Shown one piece after another: positions 47,591 to 56,469 of a stretch of DNA of 64,000 bases. The notes under the pieces were generated by a model. It ran no database searches. It saw only the letters and a program-made list of their open reading frames with translations, and was not told the DNA's origin. Numbering within the stretch: position 1 is the stretch's first letter; every line of letters starts with the position of its first letter. The DNA is taken from NCBI GenBank assembly GCA_035079385.1, contig JAVHKY010000003.1, forward strand, positions 9,341,501 through 9,405,500, written 5' to 3'. The translations under genes were made by a program, and so were the position numbers. The stretch comes from Aspidiotus rigidus. Lineage: Eukaryota > Arthropoda > Insecta > Hemiptera > Diaspididae.

Positions 47591-47749
47591 CATGTCAAAA
47601 ATTTCGTCTCTCGACCTACATAATATTTTGAAGTTTCTAGTATAGTAGAATTGACGCGGTCCGAAATGTTACAGCTCGACATAATGAAAGAATACTCAAA
47701 GAGTAGAGTAAACGAGAAACAAATTACAAAGACCGCAGATATAAAGCAG

Positions 47750-47792
47750 AAGATGCGAGATCTTTCGGTTAACAAACCATCATCGGGCAAAG
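47750..47792 (-). ncRNA. Hammerhead-like ribozyme motif, best-preserved stand-alone copy
   Basis: On the minus strand: TTGCCCGATGA, one extra T, helix II GGTT-TGTT-AACC, GAA, the palindrome AGATCT, C, then GCATC. Conserved positions are C3, GATGA (5-9), G12-A13-A14, A15.1, U16.1 and C17; position 4 is C where U is usual. Helix I starts TGC with GCA across the cleavage site (between 47757 and 47756 on this numbering). The extra U between A9 and helix II and a short helix I are doubts. No PLE protein lies nearby, so this may be a solo terminal repeat or a small ribozyme-bearing retroelement. Confidence 0.55.
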
Positions 47793-47869
47793 TTAGAACG
47801 CCGTCCTATTCCTAAGTCTCTCCTGGCATATACAGTATATAGCTTGGAGGTAGATATTCTTCCAAGCCC

Positions 47870-47960
47870 CTCCCTCTCCGTGACGTCATCAACCTTGGAC
47901 CGCTCGGCCCACGGACGAAAATTTCCTGAAAGTACCCCCCATGAAAGGGATAACGGGTTC
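47870..47960 (-). repeat. Foldback-family alternative terminus
   Basis: On the minus strand it begins AACAGGGAACCCGTTATCCC and continues through a GGGGGGTACTTTCAGG block to GTCCGTGGGCCGAGCGG. It matches the plus-strand copies at 5.2 and 49.9 kb. TTAA lies outside its end (47959-47962). Confidence 0.6.
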
Positions 47961-48459
47961 CCTGTTAAAAAATAAAAAAAAACTGTTTTATGAGTCATAT
48001 AGGATTTGGTATTGAGAATTCAAGGAAGCCTAGATCTAGAAAAGCTAGTACAAAGAAGGCCTACACCTGCTATAAGCCTAGTACAATATAGTTTGAGAGT
48101 CTAAATTTTTCTCGAATCTCGAGCTATATATGATAGGAGGGGGACTCCGCTTCCCCTCCAACCATCCATCTCTCGTTGCTCGTTAAACCCATCCGAACGC
48201 GAACGTTAACGAACAATCCCGATGCCGACAGACGTTCGACAAACTATTCGTAGCGTTGTCTACGGTTTTCGTAGGTTGCTTGTGTTTCATTATTATGGAT
48301 GAAAGGGACTTGGAAAAATTTCAACTCTCGAGCTATCATATATAGCTGCGGATTCGAGGTCTAGACTTCCTTGAATTTTCAATACCAAATCCCATTTGAC
48401 TCATATAACAGGTTCCCTGCGTTCCTCGTTCAACTTCGTTAAGAAAGCCGTCCTTTCAA

Positions 48460-49451
48460 CAGGGAACCTGTTTTATGGTGGGCTATTTGAGAAATCTGCC
48501 GTCCGCCGTCCGCCGTGCGCCGTCCGCCGTCCAGCGAAAAACTTAGAAAAATTTCGACCCTCGAGCCATATATGATAGGAGAGGGACTTAGAAAAATTTC
48601 GACTCTCAAGCTATATATGATAGGAGGGGGACTTAGAAAAAATTTCGACTCTCGAGCTATAGATGATAGGAGGGGAACTTGGAAAAATTTCGACTCTCGA
48701 GCCATATATGATAGGAGAGGGACTTGGAAAAATTTCGACTCTCGAGCTATATATGATAGGAGGGGGCTATAGATGATAGGAGGGGAACTTAGAAAAATTT
48801 CGACTCTCGAGCCATATATGATAGGAGGGGGACTTAGAAAAATTTCGACTCTCGAGCTATATATGATAGGAGGGGGACTTGGAAAAATTTCGTCTCTCGA
48901 GCCATATATGATAGAAGGGGGACTTAGAAAAATTTCGACTCTCGAGCTATATATGATAGAAGAGGTACTTGGAAAAATTTCGACTCTCGAGCCATATATG
49001 ATAGGAGAGGGACTTGGAAAAATTTCGACTCTCGAGCTATATATGATAGGAGGGGAACTTACAAAAATTTCGACTCTCGAGCTATATATGATAGAAGGGG
49101 GACTTAGAAAAATTTCGACTCTCGAGCCATATATGATAGGAGAGAGACTTAGAAAAATTTCGACTCTCGAGCTATATATGATAGAAGGGGGACTTGGAAA
49201 AATTTCGACTGTCGAGCTATATATGATCTAGGCTTCCTTGAATTTTCAATACCAAATCTCATTCGAATCATAAAACAGGTTCCCTGCGTTCCTCGTTTAA
49301 CTTCGTTAAGGAAGCCGTAATTTTTTCCAAATCCCTCTCCTATCATATATGGCTCGAGAGTCGAAATTTTTATAAGTTTTTTGCTGGACAGCGCACGGCG
49401 GACGGCGCACGGCAAATTTCTCAAAAAGCCCCCCTTAAAACAGGTTCCCTG
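48460..49451. mobile_element. Foldback/MITE-like element, copy 3
   Basis: The termini are as in copies 1 and 2 (CAGGGAACCTGTTTTATGG and its inverse). Flanks are TCAA on the left and TTAA on the right. It contains about 15 tandem 45-bp units (48545-49225), the inverted GTTAAACGAGG module (49225-49322), one inverted unit and the subterminal CGCACGGCGGACGG tract. Much of the sequence is near-identical to copy 2, which suggests recent spread or gene conversion. The frames on both strands (for example 48773-49231) are repeat artefacts. Confidence 0.7.
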
Positions 49452-49459
49452 TTAAAATT

Positions 49460-50160
49460 TCATTTCTCGAGCTATATATCTGTATGATAGGAGATGGACT
49501 TAGAAAGAATTTCGACTCACGAGCCATATATGATAGGAGGGGCACTTACAGAAACGACGTATTGAGTAAATGGGATTTGGTGTTAAAAATTCAAGCCTAG
49601 ACCTAGATAAAGTTAGTATAAAGAAGGCCTAGATCTACTGTAAGCCTAGTATAATATAGTTTGAGAGTCTAAATTTTTCTCGAATCTCCAGCTATATATG
49701 ATAGCTCGAGAGTTGAAATTTTTCCAAGTCCCTTTCATATCATGTATAGCTCGAGAGTCGAGAAAAATTTAGACTCTCAAACTATATTATACTAGGCTTA
49801 TAGTAGATCTAGGCCTTCTTTATACTACCTTTATCTAGGTCTTGGCATCCTTGAATTCTAAATACCCAATCTCATATGACTCATAAAACAGGTTCCCTGC
49901 GTCCCTCGTTTTTTTTAGCGAGGAACCCGCTATCCCTTTTGTTGGTGGTACTTTCAGGAAATTGTCGTCCACGGGTGCGAGCGGTCCAAGGTGTCACGGA
50001 GAGGGGGGACAGTTAGAAAAAAACAACGGACCCCTTAATGACGCTAAACGAGGAACGCTGGAAAGCTGTTCTACGAGTCAAATCGGTTTTGGTATTGAGA
50101 ATTCAAGCCAGTCTAGACCTGGTACAAAGCTAGTATGAAGCAGGCCTAGATAAACCCAGT
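49460..50160. repeat. Foldback-family fragments
   Basis: It holds the GCCTAGTATAATATAG module twice in opposite orientations (about 49645 and 49780), several 45-bp-type units, and the alternative terminus AGCGAGGAACCCGCTATCCC at 49917. The set looks like the wreck of one or two further elements. Confidence 0.6.
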
Positions 50161-50224
50161 ATAAAATAGGACGTCATCAGTGACCTGGATTTATTTTAGA
50201 AACTTCAAAATAATATTATATAGG

Positions 50225-50395
50225 TTGAGAGTCGAAATTTTTGACATGTTTCATGTTTTTGTCTCACTGTACCCCTAAATTGAGAATTCGCGACTGCACC
50301 CCCTCCCCACAAACGTTGGACGTGCAAGTGCAACTGTATATCAGTAGTAATGACGGGTCTTGAACCCAAGACCCCCATTACTACTACTTCTTCTC
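50225..50395 (-). repeat. GTACTCGC repeat family, inverted copy with hairpin
   Basis: Reverse complement of the 46.38-46.49 kb family. At 50344-50386 it carries a strong hairpin: AGTAGTAATG and GGGTCTTG arms pair with CAAGACCC and CATTACTACT across the loop AACC. On the minus strand the hairpin tip reads GGTTCAAGACC, which looks like a Pol III B box, so a tRNA-derived SINE origin is possible. Confidence 0.5.
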
Positions 50396-50399
50396 TTTT

Positions 50400-52085
50400 A
50401 CAATCCAATGAAAGTTGAGGAAGTCCATTCTACAGCAAATTTCACGAGGAACACTTTTTGTTTGAAACTTTTTTCAATTGGAGCTTGATTTGTTGAGATA
50501 TTTCCAAAAAAAAAGATTTTCATCCAAAAGCTTTCAACTTTGTACGAACTTTTTGAGCTTATAATTGAACTTACTACGAAGTTTGAGTACACAAAAATGT
50601 ACCAAATTTTACGAGGAACATTTTTTGTTGGAAGACTTTTTTTCATTGAGCCCAAATTTTTCGAGATATTCGCAAGAAACTGATTTTGGGTAGCTAAAAC
50701 GTGCCACCAAAAATTTAGCACTAGGCGTGGGGGTGGGAACTTTGATATGTTTTTTGGGGCACCAAACTTGACCATTTCCAATCATTTCCCCTTGTGTACC
50801 CCAAAATGTTTACGACGATGTCTTTATTGCCTGTACTAAACCTGTACAGCGGTGTAATACATTGTTTTCACATTTCCTGTACTTTCAAAGCGCTCTAACT
50901 CCGTGAAAATGATCGTAACGAAACTTTTTATAGAAACCAGTTTTGTAGAGAATTGTATGCAAAATATTTTCGGTCTCTTGAAATTTTCCTCAAAAGTACA
51001 TATTTAGCTAGAAAAATGAAAAAAACTGATTTCGGGTCCACATTTTGATCCCCCCGTAAAGGGGAATGGGACTGGGGGCCATGGTTTTTTTTTGGTATTA
51101 CTTGCGATCATGCTTAAGAACTTCCATCAATAAAGTTTTGGGTAGCAATTATTTCCTTACAAAACCCGGATAATGACACTACTATTTTACAACTTTTGCA
51201 AAAATCACTTATTCATCACGTTCTCTAGTTCCAGAACGGTGCGCTTATATGAAAAATGACAAGAATACTTTTTCATAGGAAATTCTATGAGGGTCATTTT
51301 TGAACTGAGGTAATTTTCCCGTAACTGCCGTCGTTCTCGAAATAAATGCGGAAAACCAATTTTTGGTTCACGTCTGTGCGCCCTACAGTGTAAGCCTACC
51401 ACTTGGGGGGGGGGGTCAGTTTTTTTTCACATATTCCTGAGACCAACTTTGATAGATTCCAACAATAAAACCTTCGCCTGAAATTTTTTATTTTTCATAA
51501 CATTTTTAATGGTATCTCATTTTCCTGGGCTATTGGATTCGGCACTGCTGTAGATACGTCCTTTACTTTTCGCGATTTAAAACATTTTCATCGAAGTTTA
51601 ATCGACAAACCAGTTGTACTACTGGAAAGCGCTTGAAATTTCCTTTCTTTTGATATGTATATATATAACCCAAAATTCCCAAAAATGTCAGATACGACCA
51701 TTTTGCTCAGTAACGAAAACCGTACGCGCGAATTCAAATCACGGCTCTCACAGCACAGGCACGACAACCTTGGTGAAGGGTGGAGGGATTACTTCTAGCC
51801 AACATGATGAAAAGCGAGGACGTGCAATACCGATAGCCTGGTGAACTCGCAACAGTCATTCGTGGCGCACATATGCACCGAACACGTATAAGAAGATAGC
51901 AAACAGGATGACCTTCGCCTTGGCTATATGATCATCACACGTTCCTTCTGACGATATCACGTGAAGTTGGAATTTTGGAAAAGATGTTATGAGGCAATAG
52001 CGCAATGTCCTCCCTTAGGCGGAAACGAATCATAGACCTCTGACCGCACGTAACGTATGACATTCAAAAATTGGTTCTATGAATT
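50400..52085. other. Unassigned sequence
   Basis: Here minus-strand frames of up to 127 codons (50398-50781) lack recognised domains. Two stretches about 130 bp apart (50440-50520 and 50610-50680) look like diverged copies of one another (ACGAGGAACA then TTTTTGTT then TTGAGATATT), an old tandem duplication. No gene is supported. Confidence 0.35.
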
Positions 52086-52089
52086 CAAA

Positions 52090-52440
52090 TTATGCACAGA
52101 GTGTATCTTTTTTTCTGTCGGATTTTGAATGAGTAGGGAGTTCAAAAAATTCTACCAACTTTTCATGAGGACCATTAGAATTCACGAGTGATTGGCCTAT
52201 CCGTTGGATGGTGGTGGCCTTGGGGGTATTTAGGAACAGGCCAACAACGTCAAAAGAGCAAAGGATCGATCCCGGGTGAAGGTTTATAGTCTCAAGCCCC
52301 TCAGCCAGAGATACGAGTACCAAATTCTTGACAGAATAAGGTGATTCAAACTCAACATGAGATTTGGAACACTGGTCCAAAAATGTTGCAAGGGAATAAG
52401 GTGAAAGAGGAAATGAAGGAAACGAAAGGCAGTATCTGAG
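52090..52440 (-). pseudogene. PLE fragment with RT motif A
   Basis: Minus-strand reading gives SPYSVKNLVLVSLAEG, then PGSILCSFDVVGLFLNTP. The latter is the PLE motif A region with the catalytic Asp present, followed by KATTIQRIGQSL. It aligns with 8.84-8.88 kb. It lies downstream of the 3' end of the 52.6-53.7 kb copy in the same orientation, which fits the tandem arrangement often seen for PLEs. It ends abruptly at about 52090 (stop). Confidence 0.7.
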
Positions 52441-52469
52441 AGTTTTTTGACATGCATATGTCTTTGCAC

Positions 52470-52490
52470 AAGAAGAGTGTACACCCGAAG
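52470..52490 (-). other. UUCG-capped hairpin in PLE terminal repeat
   Basis: On the minus strand TACACC-TTCG-GGTGTA forms a 6-bp stem closed by the very stable UUCG loop. The plus copy at about 56168 keeps the stem-loop. It lies about 40 nt downstream of the hammerhead-like motif. Its role is unknown. Confidence 0.55.
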
Positions 52491-52521
52491 GTGTAGCAAA
52501 TTATATTGAACCACAAGAAAA

Positions 52522-52583
52522 TCAGCCGCTAAACGTTTTCGGTTAAACAACCATCATCGGAGCGTAAACGAAAGCGACTGAAT
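52522..52583 (-). ncRNA. Hammerhead-like ribozyme motif in PLE terminal repeat
   Basis: Minus-strand order: outer helix I strand TCAGT, a 12-nt internal loop, inner helix I CGCT, core CCGATGA, one extra T, helix II GGTT-GTTT-AACC, GAA, the palindrome AACGTT, T (position 17), then AGCG and GCTGA, which pair back with CGCT and TCAGT. Predicted cleavage lies between 52531 and 52530. It is 40-100 nt after the PLE stop codon, where PLE hammerheads of minimal type I have been described. Doubts: C at position 4, U at position 17 and the extra U before helix II. Confidence 0.6.
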
Positions 52584-52620
52584 CCAACATCAACAAAGAC
52601 AGAGAGAGTTAATCAGAAGA

Positions 52621-53715
52621 TCATGATTTAACCAGCGAGTCATCGAAGTTTGAATCATTCTCATATACTAGCTCAATCAGACCCTCTTCAGGAATGAACC
52701 TGTTTAAAACCGTGAAGTCTTCGTTATTCCGGTGTCGTATGATTTCTATATTTTCCAAAGCCAGCCGTTTAAAATACGAGTTCTCCCTATAGAGGAGGAT
52801 ACCAGAGCCTTCCTTGAATTTGTGGCCACTCTCGAGTAGATGATCAGCAAAAGCCGAATCACCCAAATTACCCTTCTCCCACGCTTTTTTATGCTCCTCA
52901 ATTCTTATTTGGAGCTGACGCCCAGTCATCCCTATATAAATACCTGGGCAATCGTTGCAGGCTATACTGTATACCCCACTTCGCTCGACTGGAGGAATCG
53001 GGTCCTTCAATTTCACAAATAAACTTTTTACAGTATTGACATTATAAAACGCCGGCCGGAACTCAAAAGGACCGAGTACCCTGCCCAACTTCAACGAAAA
53101 CCTGCCCAAGTAAGGGAGTCTAATCCAACGTTTTCTACTGTTATGCAAATCCCTAGGGAGGGAGGTGGTAGAATCGAGGCATTTTCTCGTAAGCCTCCTT
53201 CGGACCATTAAATCAATGTCCACTCGAACTTGGTTCACTCTGGCCAGGTACTTAATCGTCCCTAGTTCCTTCTGGAAAGCATCCTGACTCAAGGGAATAC
53301 TAGTCAGTCGATGTATCAAACTATTAAAGGTAGCGATCTTGTGTGCAGCGGGACAGAAAGATGACCCATGGATTGTTATATCAGTCGAAGTTTCTTTTCT
53401 ATAAATACCAAATTCATGGACGCCATCTCTAATAAATATGGACAAATCCAAGAAATTTATTAATAATACGCCAACTTTCAGAGTGAATTTTATGGAAGGA
53501 TATCGGCCATTTAAGTGAGAAAGGAACTCACTAAGGAGTTCCACTGGGCCCGTCCACGCGCACAATATATCGTCTACATACCTATGCCAGTAAAAGACAT
53601 TATTTAGAAGTACCTGGCCCGAAGAAAACAATTCGACTTCAAATCTGGACATGAATACCTCCGATATTAATGAGCCCAGAGGGGACCCAATAGGGATCCC
53701 CACACCTCCCTCCCT
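52621..53715 (-). CDS. Penelope-like RT and GIY-YIG endonuclease, 5' truncated
   Basis: The open frame begins at RT motif B and is uninterrupted to its stop at 52621. Motifs: GVGIPIGSPLGSLISEVFMS region, motif C WHRYVDDILCAW (about residues 48-59), a connector (SLIHRLTSIPLS, then a basic LIRK-type linker), and GIY-YIG with SGVYSIACNDC, PGIYIGMTGRQLQIRIEEH, ESGHKF and a C-terminal ENIEIIRHR. The RT fingers and motif A are missing because this copy is joined head-to-head with another PLE at about 53.70 kb. The first ATG (53727) derives from the junction and is not a natural start. The GIY-YIG Arg and Glu are kept, so the endonuclease could fold. Confidence 0.85.
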   Translation of the reverse strand, partial: REGGVGIPIGSPLGSLISEVFMSRFEVELFSSGQVLLNNVFYWHRYVDDILCAWTGPVELLSEFLSHLNGRYPSIKFTLKVGVLLINFLDLSIFIRDGVHEFGIYRKETSTDITIHGSSFCPAAHKIATFNSLIHRLTSIPLSQDAFQKELGTIKYLARVNQVRVDIDLMVRRRLTRKCLDSTTSLPRDLHNSRKRWIRLPYLGRFSLKLGRVLGPFEFRPAFYNVNTVKSLFVKLKDPIPPVERSGVYSIACNDCPGIYIGMTGRQLQIRIEEHKKAWEKGNLGDSAFADHLLESGHKFKEGSGILLYRENSYFKRLALENIEIIRHRNNEDFTVLNRFIPEEGLIELVYENDSNFDDSLVKS

Positions 53716-53902
53716 AGGGATCTGCATAACAGTAGAAAACGTTGGATTAGACTCCCTTACTTGGGCAGGTTTTCGTTGAAGTTGGGCAGGGTACTCGGTC
53801 CTTTTGAGTTCCGGCCGGCGTTTTATAATGTCAATACTGTAAAAAGTTTATTTGTGAAATTGAAGGACCCGATTCCTCCAGTCGAGCGAAGTGGGGTATA
53901 CA
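53695..53902 (+). pseudogene. PLE copy in opposite orientation, connector part
   Basis: Reads TSLPRDLHNSRKRWIRLPYL and on to SGVY, matching the connector of the minus copy at 53.16-52.97 kb almost exactly. It starts at the palindromic junction near 53.70 kb and is cut in the GIY-YIG domain at SGVY by the hAT insertion. The rest follows at 55757. Near identity with the minus copy means the duplication is recent. Confidence 0.8.
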
Positions 53903-53918
53903 CTGTATACCCCACTTC
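53888..53918. repeat. 15-bp palindrome at the PLE-hAT junction
   Basis: GAAGTGGGGTATACA and its exact reverse complement are separated by one base. The left arm is genuine PLE sequence; the right arm is an inverted copy of it and replaces the expected left end of the hAT element. It looks like a hairpin-type repair product. Confidence 0.8.
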
Positions 53919-55756
53919 GGTGATGACGTTTGGGATGACAGATAAGGCAATATTGAAAGCTTCATTCCTCACGGCGTATCGCATTGGAAAATCAAAAAAA
54001 CCGCACACTATTGGTGAAGAACTAATTTTACCGTCTGCAATTGAGATGTGTAGGTTGGTTGTCGGAGAAGCTGCTGCACGCGAGATAGCTAAGATTCCTC
54101 TTTCAAATAGTACCGTTCAACGTCGTCTGCAAGATATCAGTGAGAATTTGGAAAGTGAGTTGTTGTTCCGATTGCGGGAAACACATTTTGCTATTCAATT
54201 GGATGAGAGTACTGACGTTGGTCAAGAAGCTGTTTTGCTAGTATACATTCGTTATATTTTTAAATGCGACATTCTTGATGACGTGCTGTTGACGCACAAT
54301 ATGGCAAGTACTACAACTGGTGCAGACATATTTCAAGTTTTGGATTCTTACTTTAAAAAAAATCAACTTCCGTGGTCCTCGTGCGTTGCTATAACATCTG
54401 ATGGAGCAGCATGCATGACGGGAAAGCGTGTTGGGCTTGTGAAATTAATTCAGCAAAAGACGGGTATAAATCCAGTGTGGACTCATTGCATTATCCACCG
54501 CGAAGCTTTAGCCGCAAAGCACATGTCTTCAACTTTCCACACAGTCTTGCAGCAATGTGTAAAAATTATTAACTATGTGAAGTCGCGACCTCTGAATTGT
54601 AGAATCTTGCGGGAGTTATGTCAAGAGAACGAAGCCGCTCATCAAAATCTTTTATTGCACTGTGAAGTGCGTTGGCTTTCAAGGGGAAAATGTTTGAATA
54701 GGTTGTTCGAACTGCATAAGGAAGTTCGTGCTCTTCTGCAAGATAAGCAACAAAGTTTGGCCGATATTATGAATAATGAGTGGTTGTTACAGCTAGCGTA
54801 CCTCGTTGATATTTTTGGATATGTTAACGATTTGAATGTGTCTTTGCAAGGGAGGAGAAGTACAATTTTTGAAACCGAGAAAAAAATCGAGGCTTTTAAG
54901 AAGAAAGTGACAATATGGGACAAAAAAGTAAAGAGGGGGTGTACAAGCATGTTCATTACTTTCTCAGAATTCTTGTCGGATAATGAAGAACAAATCTCAG
55001 AACATTTTGTTAACGACATTACAAACAACATTCATAATCATTTAGAACAGATACTCGCATATTTTGAAGATTATTTTCCTACAGCCTCTAGCTATTCACT
55101 CCAGTTTCCGTGGATATTGAACCCGTTCACTGTCGAAATTGACACGTTGAGTTTACCAACAGATATTGAAAATCAATTAGTAGAATTATCATGTGATAAA
55201 ACTCTTGCACCAGTATTTGAGAGCACCGAATTGCTCGCATTTTGGAGGAAAGTGATGAATGATGGCAATTATCACGATCTAGGAAGAATGGCACTTCGTC
55301 ATTTCCTCCCCTTTCCAACCACGTACCTGTGCGAGCTCGGTTTTTCTGCGTTGACTGCAATAAAAACAAAGAATCGGAATAGCCTCAATGCCAGCGCGGA
55401 TATGCGCGTGGCACTTTCGAGTCTCGAACCAGACTGGGACAAGCTATTAGCAGTTTGCCAGCAACAAATATCTCACTAGTTTTTTTTTTCTTTTTTTTCC
55501 AGATTCATGTACCATTGTACCTATTAATTTTACCTCTTTATTGGCGTAATCGAATTTTTTCATGCAGCACACGTAATAATGTATTTGGAATTTCCATTAA
55601 TTTAACCTCTTTATTGGCATAATCGAATTTTTTCATGCAGCGCATGATTTGTAAAGAAGCTGTTACAATTAAAAATTTTTCAAAAAATTGGGGGTCCGTG
55701 AAAATTTGAAATTATTCCAAAGGGGTCCGCGACCTCTGAAAGGTTGAGAAGCGCTG
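53919..55756 (+). mobile_element. hAT transposon (Charlie/Buster-like), left end lost
   Basis: It is inserted in the GIY-YIG domain of the plus-strand PLE. The right end, read inward, is CAGCGCTTCTCAACC, typical of hAT termini, and is followed by the PLE bases GTATACAG. The left terminus and the N-terminal BED zinc finger of the transposase are missing. Near the right end a segment of about 70 bp is tandemly repeated (ATCGAATTTTTTCATGCAGC at about 55548 and 55621). Confidence 0.8.
53923..55479 (+). CDS. hAT transposase, ZBED5/FAM200-like, lacking BED finger
   Basis: An uninterrupted frame of about 518 codons. Landmarks: AIQLDESTDVGQEAVL (first catalytic Asp region), VAITSDGAACMTGKRVGL (second Asp), WTHCIIHREALAAKHM (Cys-x-x-His type motif), CEVRWLSRGKCL, and at the C terminus the hAT dimerisation region CELGFSALTAIKTKNRNSL to MRVALSSLEPDWDKL. 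The family usually has an N-terminal BED zinc finger for DNA binding; it is absent here. The frame is open through the junction into the upstream PLE, giving a 572-codon chimeric frame from about 53761. Either this copy is recent or its frame has been kept by selection. Confidence 0.85.
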   Translation: MTFGMTDKAILKASFLTAYRIGKSKKPHTIGEELILPSAIEMCRLVVGEAAAREIAKIPLSNSTVQRRLQDISENLESELLFRLRETHFAIQLDESTDVGQEAVLLVYIRYIFKCDILDDVLLTHNMASTTTGADIFQVLDSYFKKNQLPWSSCVAITSDGAACMTGKRVGLVKLIQQKTGINPVWTHCIIHREALAAKHMSSTFHTVLQQCVKIINYVKSRPLNCRILRELCQENEAAHQNLLLHCEVRWLSRGKCLNRLFELHKEVRALLQDKQQSLADIMNNEWLLQLAYLVDIFGYVNDLNVSLQGRRSTIFETEKKIEAFKKKVTIWDKKVKRGCTSMFITFSEFLSDNEEQISEHFVNDITNNIHNHLEQILAYFEDYFPTASSYSLQFPWILNPFTVEIDTLSLPTDIENQLVELSCDKTLAPVFESTELLAFWRKVMNDGNYHDLGRMALRHFLPFPTTYLCELGFSALTAIKTKNRNSLNASADMRVALSSLEPDWDKLLAVCQQQISH

Positions 55757-56195
55757 GTATACAGTATAGCCTGCAACGATTGCCCAGGTATTTATATAGG
55801 GATGACTGGGCGTCAGCTCCAAATAAGAATTGAGGAGCATAAAAAAGCGTGGGAGAAGGGTAATTTGGGTGATTCGGCTTTTGCTGATCATCTACTCGAG
55901 AGTGGCCATAAATTCAAGGAAGGCTCTGGTATCCTCCACCATAGGGAGAACTCGTATTTTAAACGGCTGGCTTTGGAAATTATAGAAATCATACGACACC
56001 GGAATAACGAAGACTTCACGGTTTTAAACAGGTTCATTCCTGAAGAGGGTCTGATTGAGCTAGTATATGAGAATGATTCAAACTTCGATGACTCGCTGGT
56101 TAAATCATGATCTTCTGGTTAACTCCCTCTGTCTTTGTTGATGTTGGATTCAGTCGCTTTCGTTTACACACCTTCGGGTGTACACTCTTCTTGTG
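55757..56195 (+). pseudogene. PLE GIY-YIG domain and terminal repeat, right of the hAT
   Basis: Continues the plus-strand PLE: VYSIACNDCPGIYIGMTG, then ESGHKFKEGSG and ENDSNFDDSLVKS, stop at 56108-56110. Near-identical to the minus copy. Its terminal repeat keeps GGATTCAGTCGCTTTCG and the UUCG hairpin, but the 90 or so bases holding the hammerhead-like motif are missing. Confidence 0.85.
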
Positions 56196-56199
56196 TAAT

Positions 56200-56335
56200 A
56201 TGAATAACCATAAATTAGAACAACGTATCGATTCCATATGTCTTTGGGCTGGAGTCAGTCAGAAATCTTCGAAACGTAACGTGACGTGATGCTTCAATAC
56301 GTCATCAATGACCTAGACTAATGTGACGTTACTTG
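56200..56335 (+). repeat. Dispersed module shared with 36.75 kb
   Basis: It contains ATGTCTTTGGGCTGGAGTCA, then ACGTGATGCTTC and ACGTCATCAATGACC, matching 36750-36830. It sits between the plus-strand PLE and the next PLE remnant. Confidence 0.5.
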
Positions 56336-56338
56336 CTA

Positions 56339-56437
56339 AACAGGTACAAACCGAATAAAGGTTTGATTGAATTAGTTAATGAGTTATATTGCGTTAATTC
56401 ATTGATTCAGTCTTTGATTTTATCAGGACGTTCTTAG
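56339..56437 (+). pseudogene. 3' end of another PLE (GIY-YIG tail)
   Basis: Reads NRYKPNKGLIELVNELYCVN and on to a stop at 56435-56437. It aligns with NRFIPEEGLIELVYENDSN at the end of the 52.6-kb PLE but is clearly diverged, so it is a separate, older PLE. It is followed by its own hammerhead-like motif. Confidence 0.7.
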
Positions 56438-56469
56438 TTTTAGCGTTTGTTGAAACAGTTGCTTTCAAG

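Noticed and set aside
48773..49231. 152-codon repetitive frame
   Set aside because: The same 45-bp repeat in the third foldback element.
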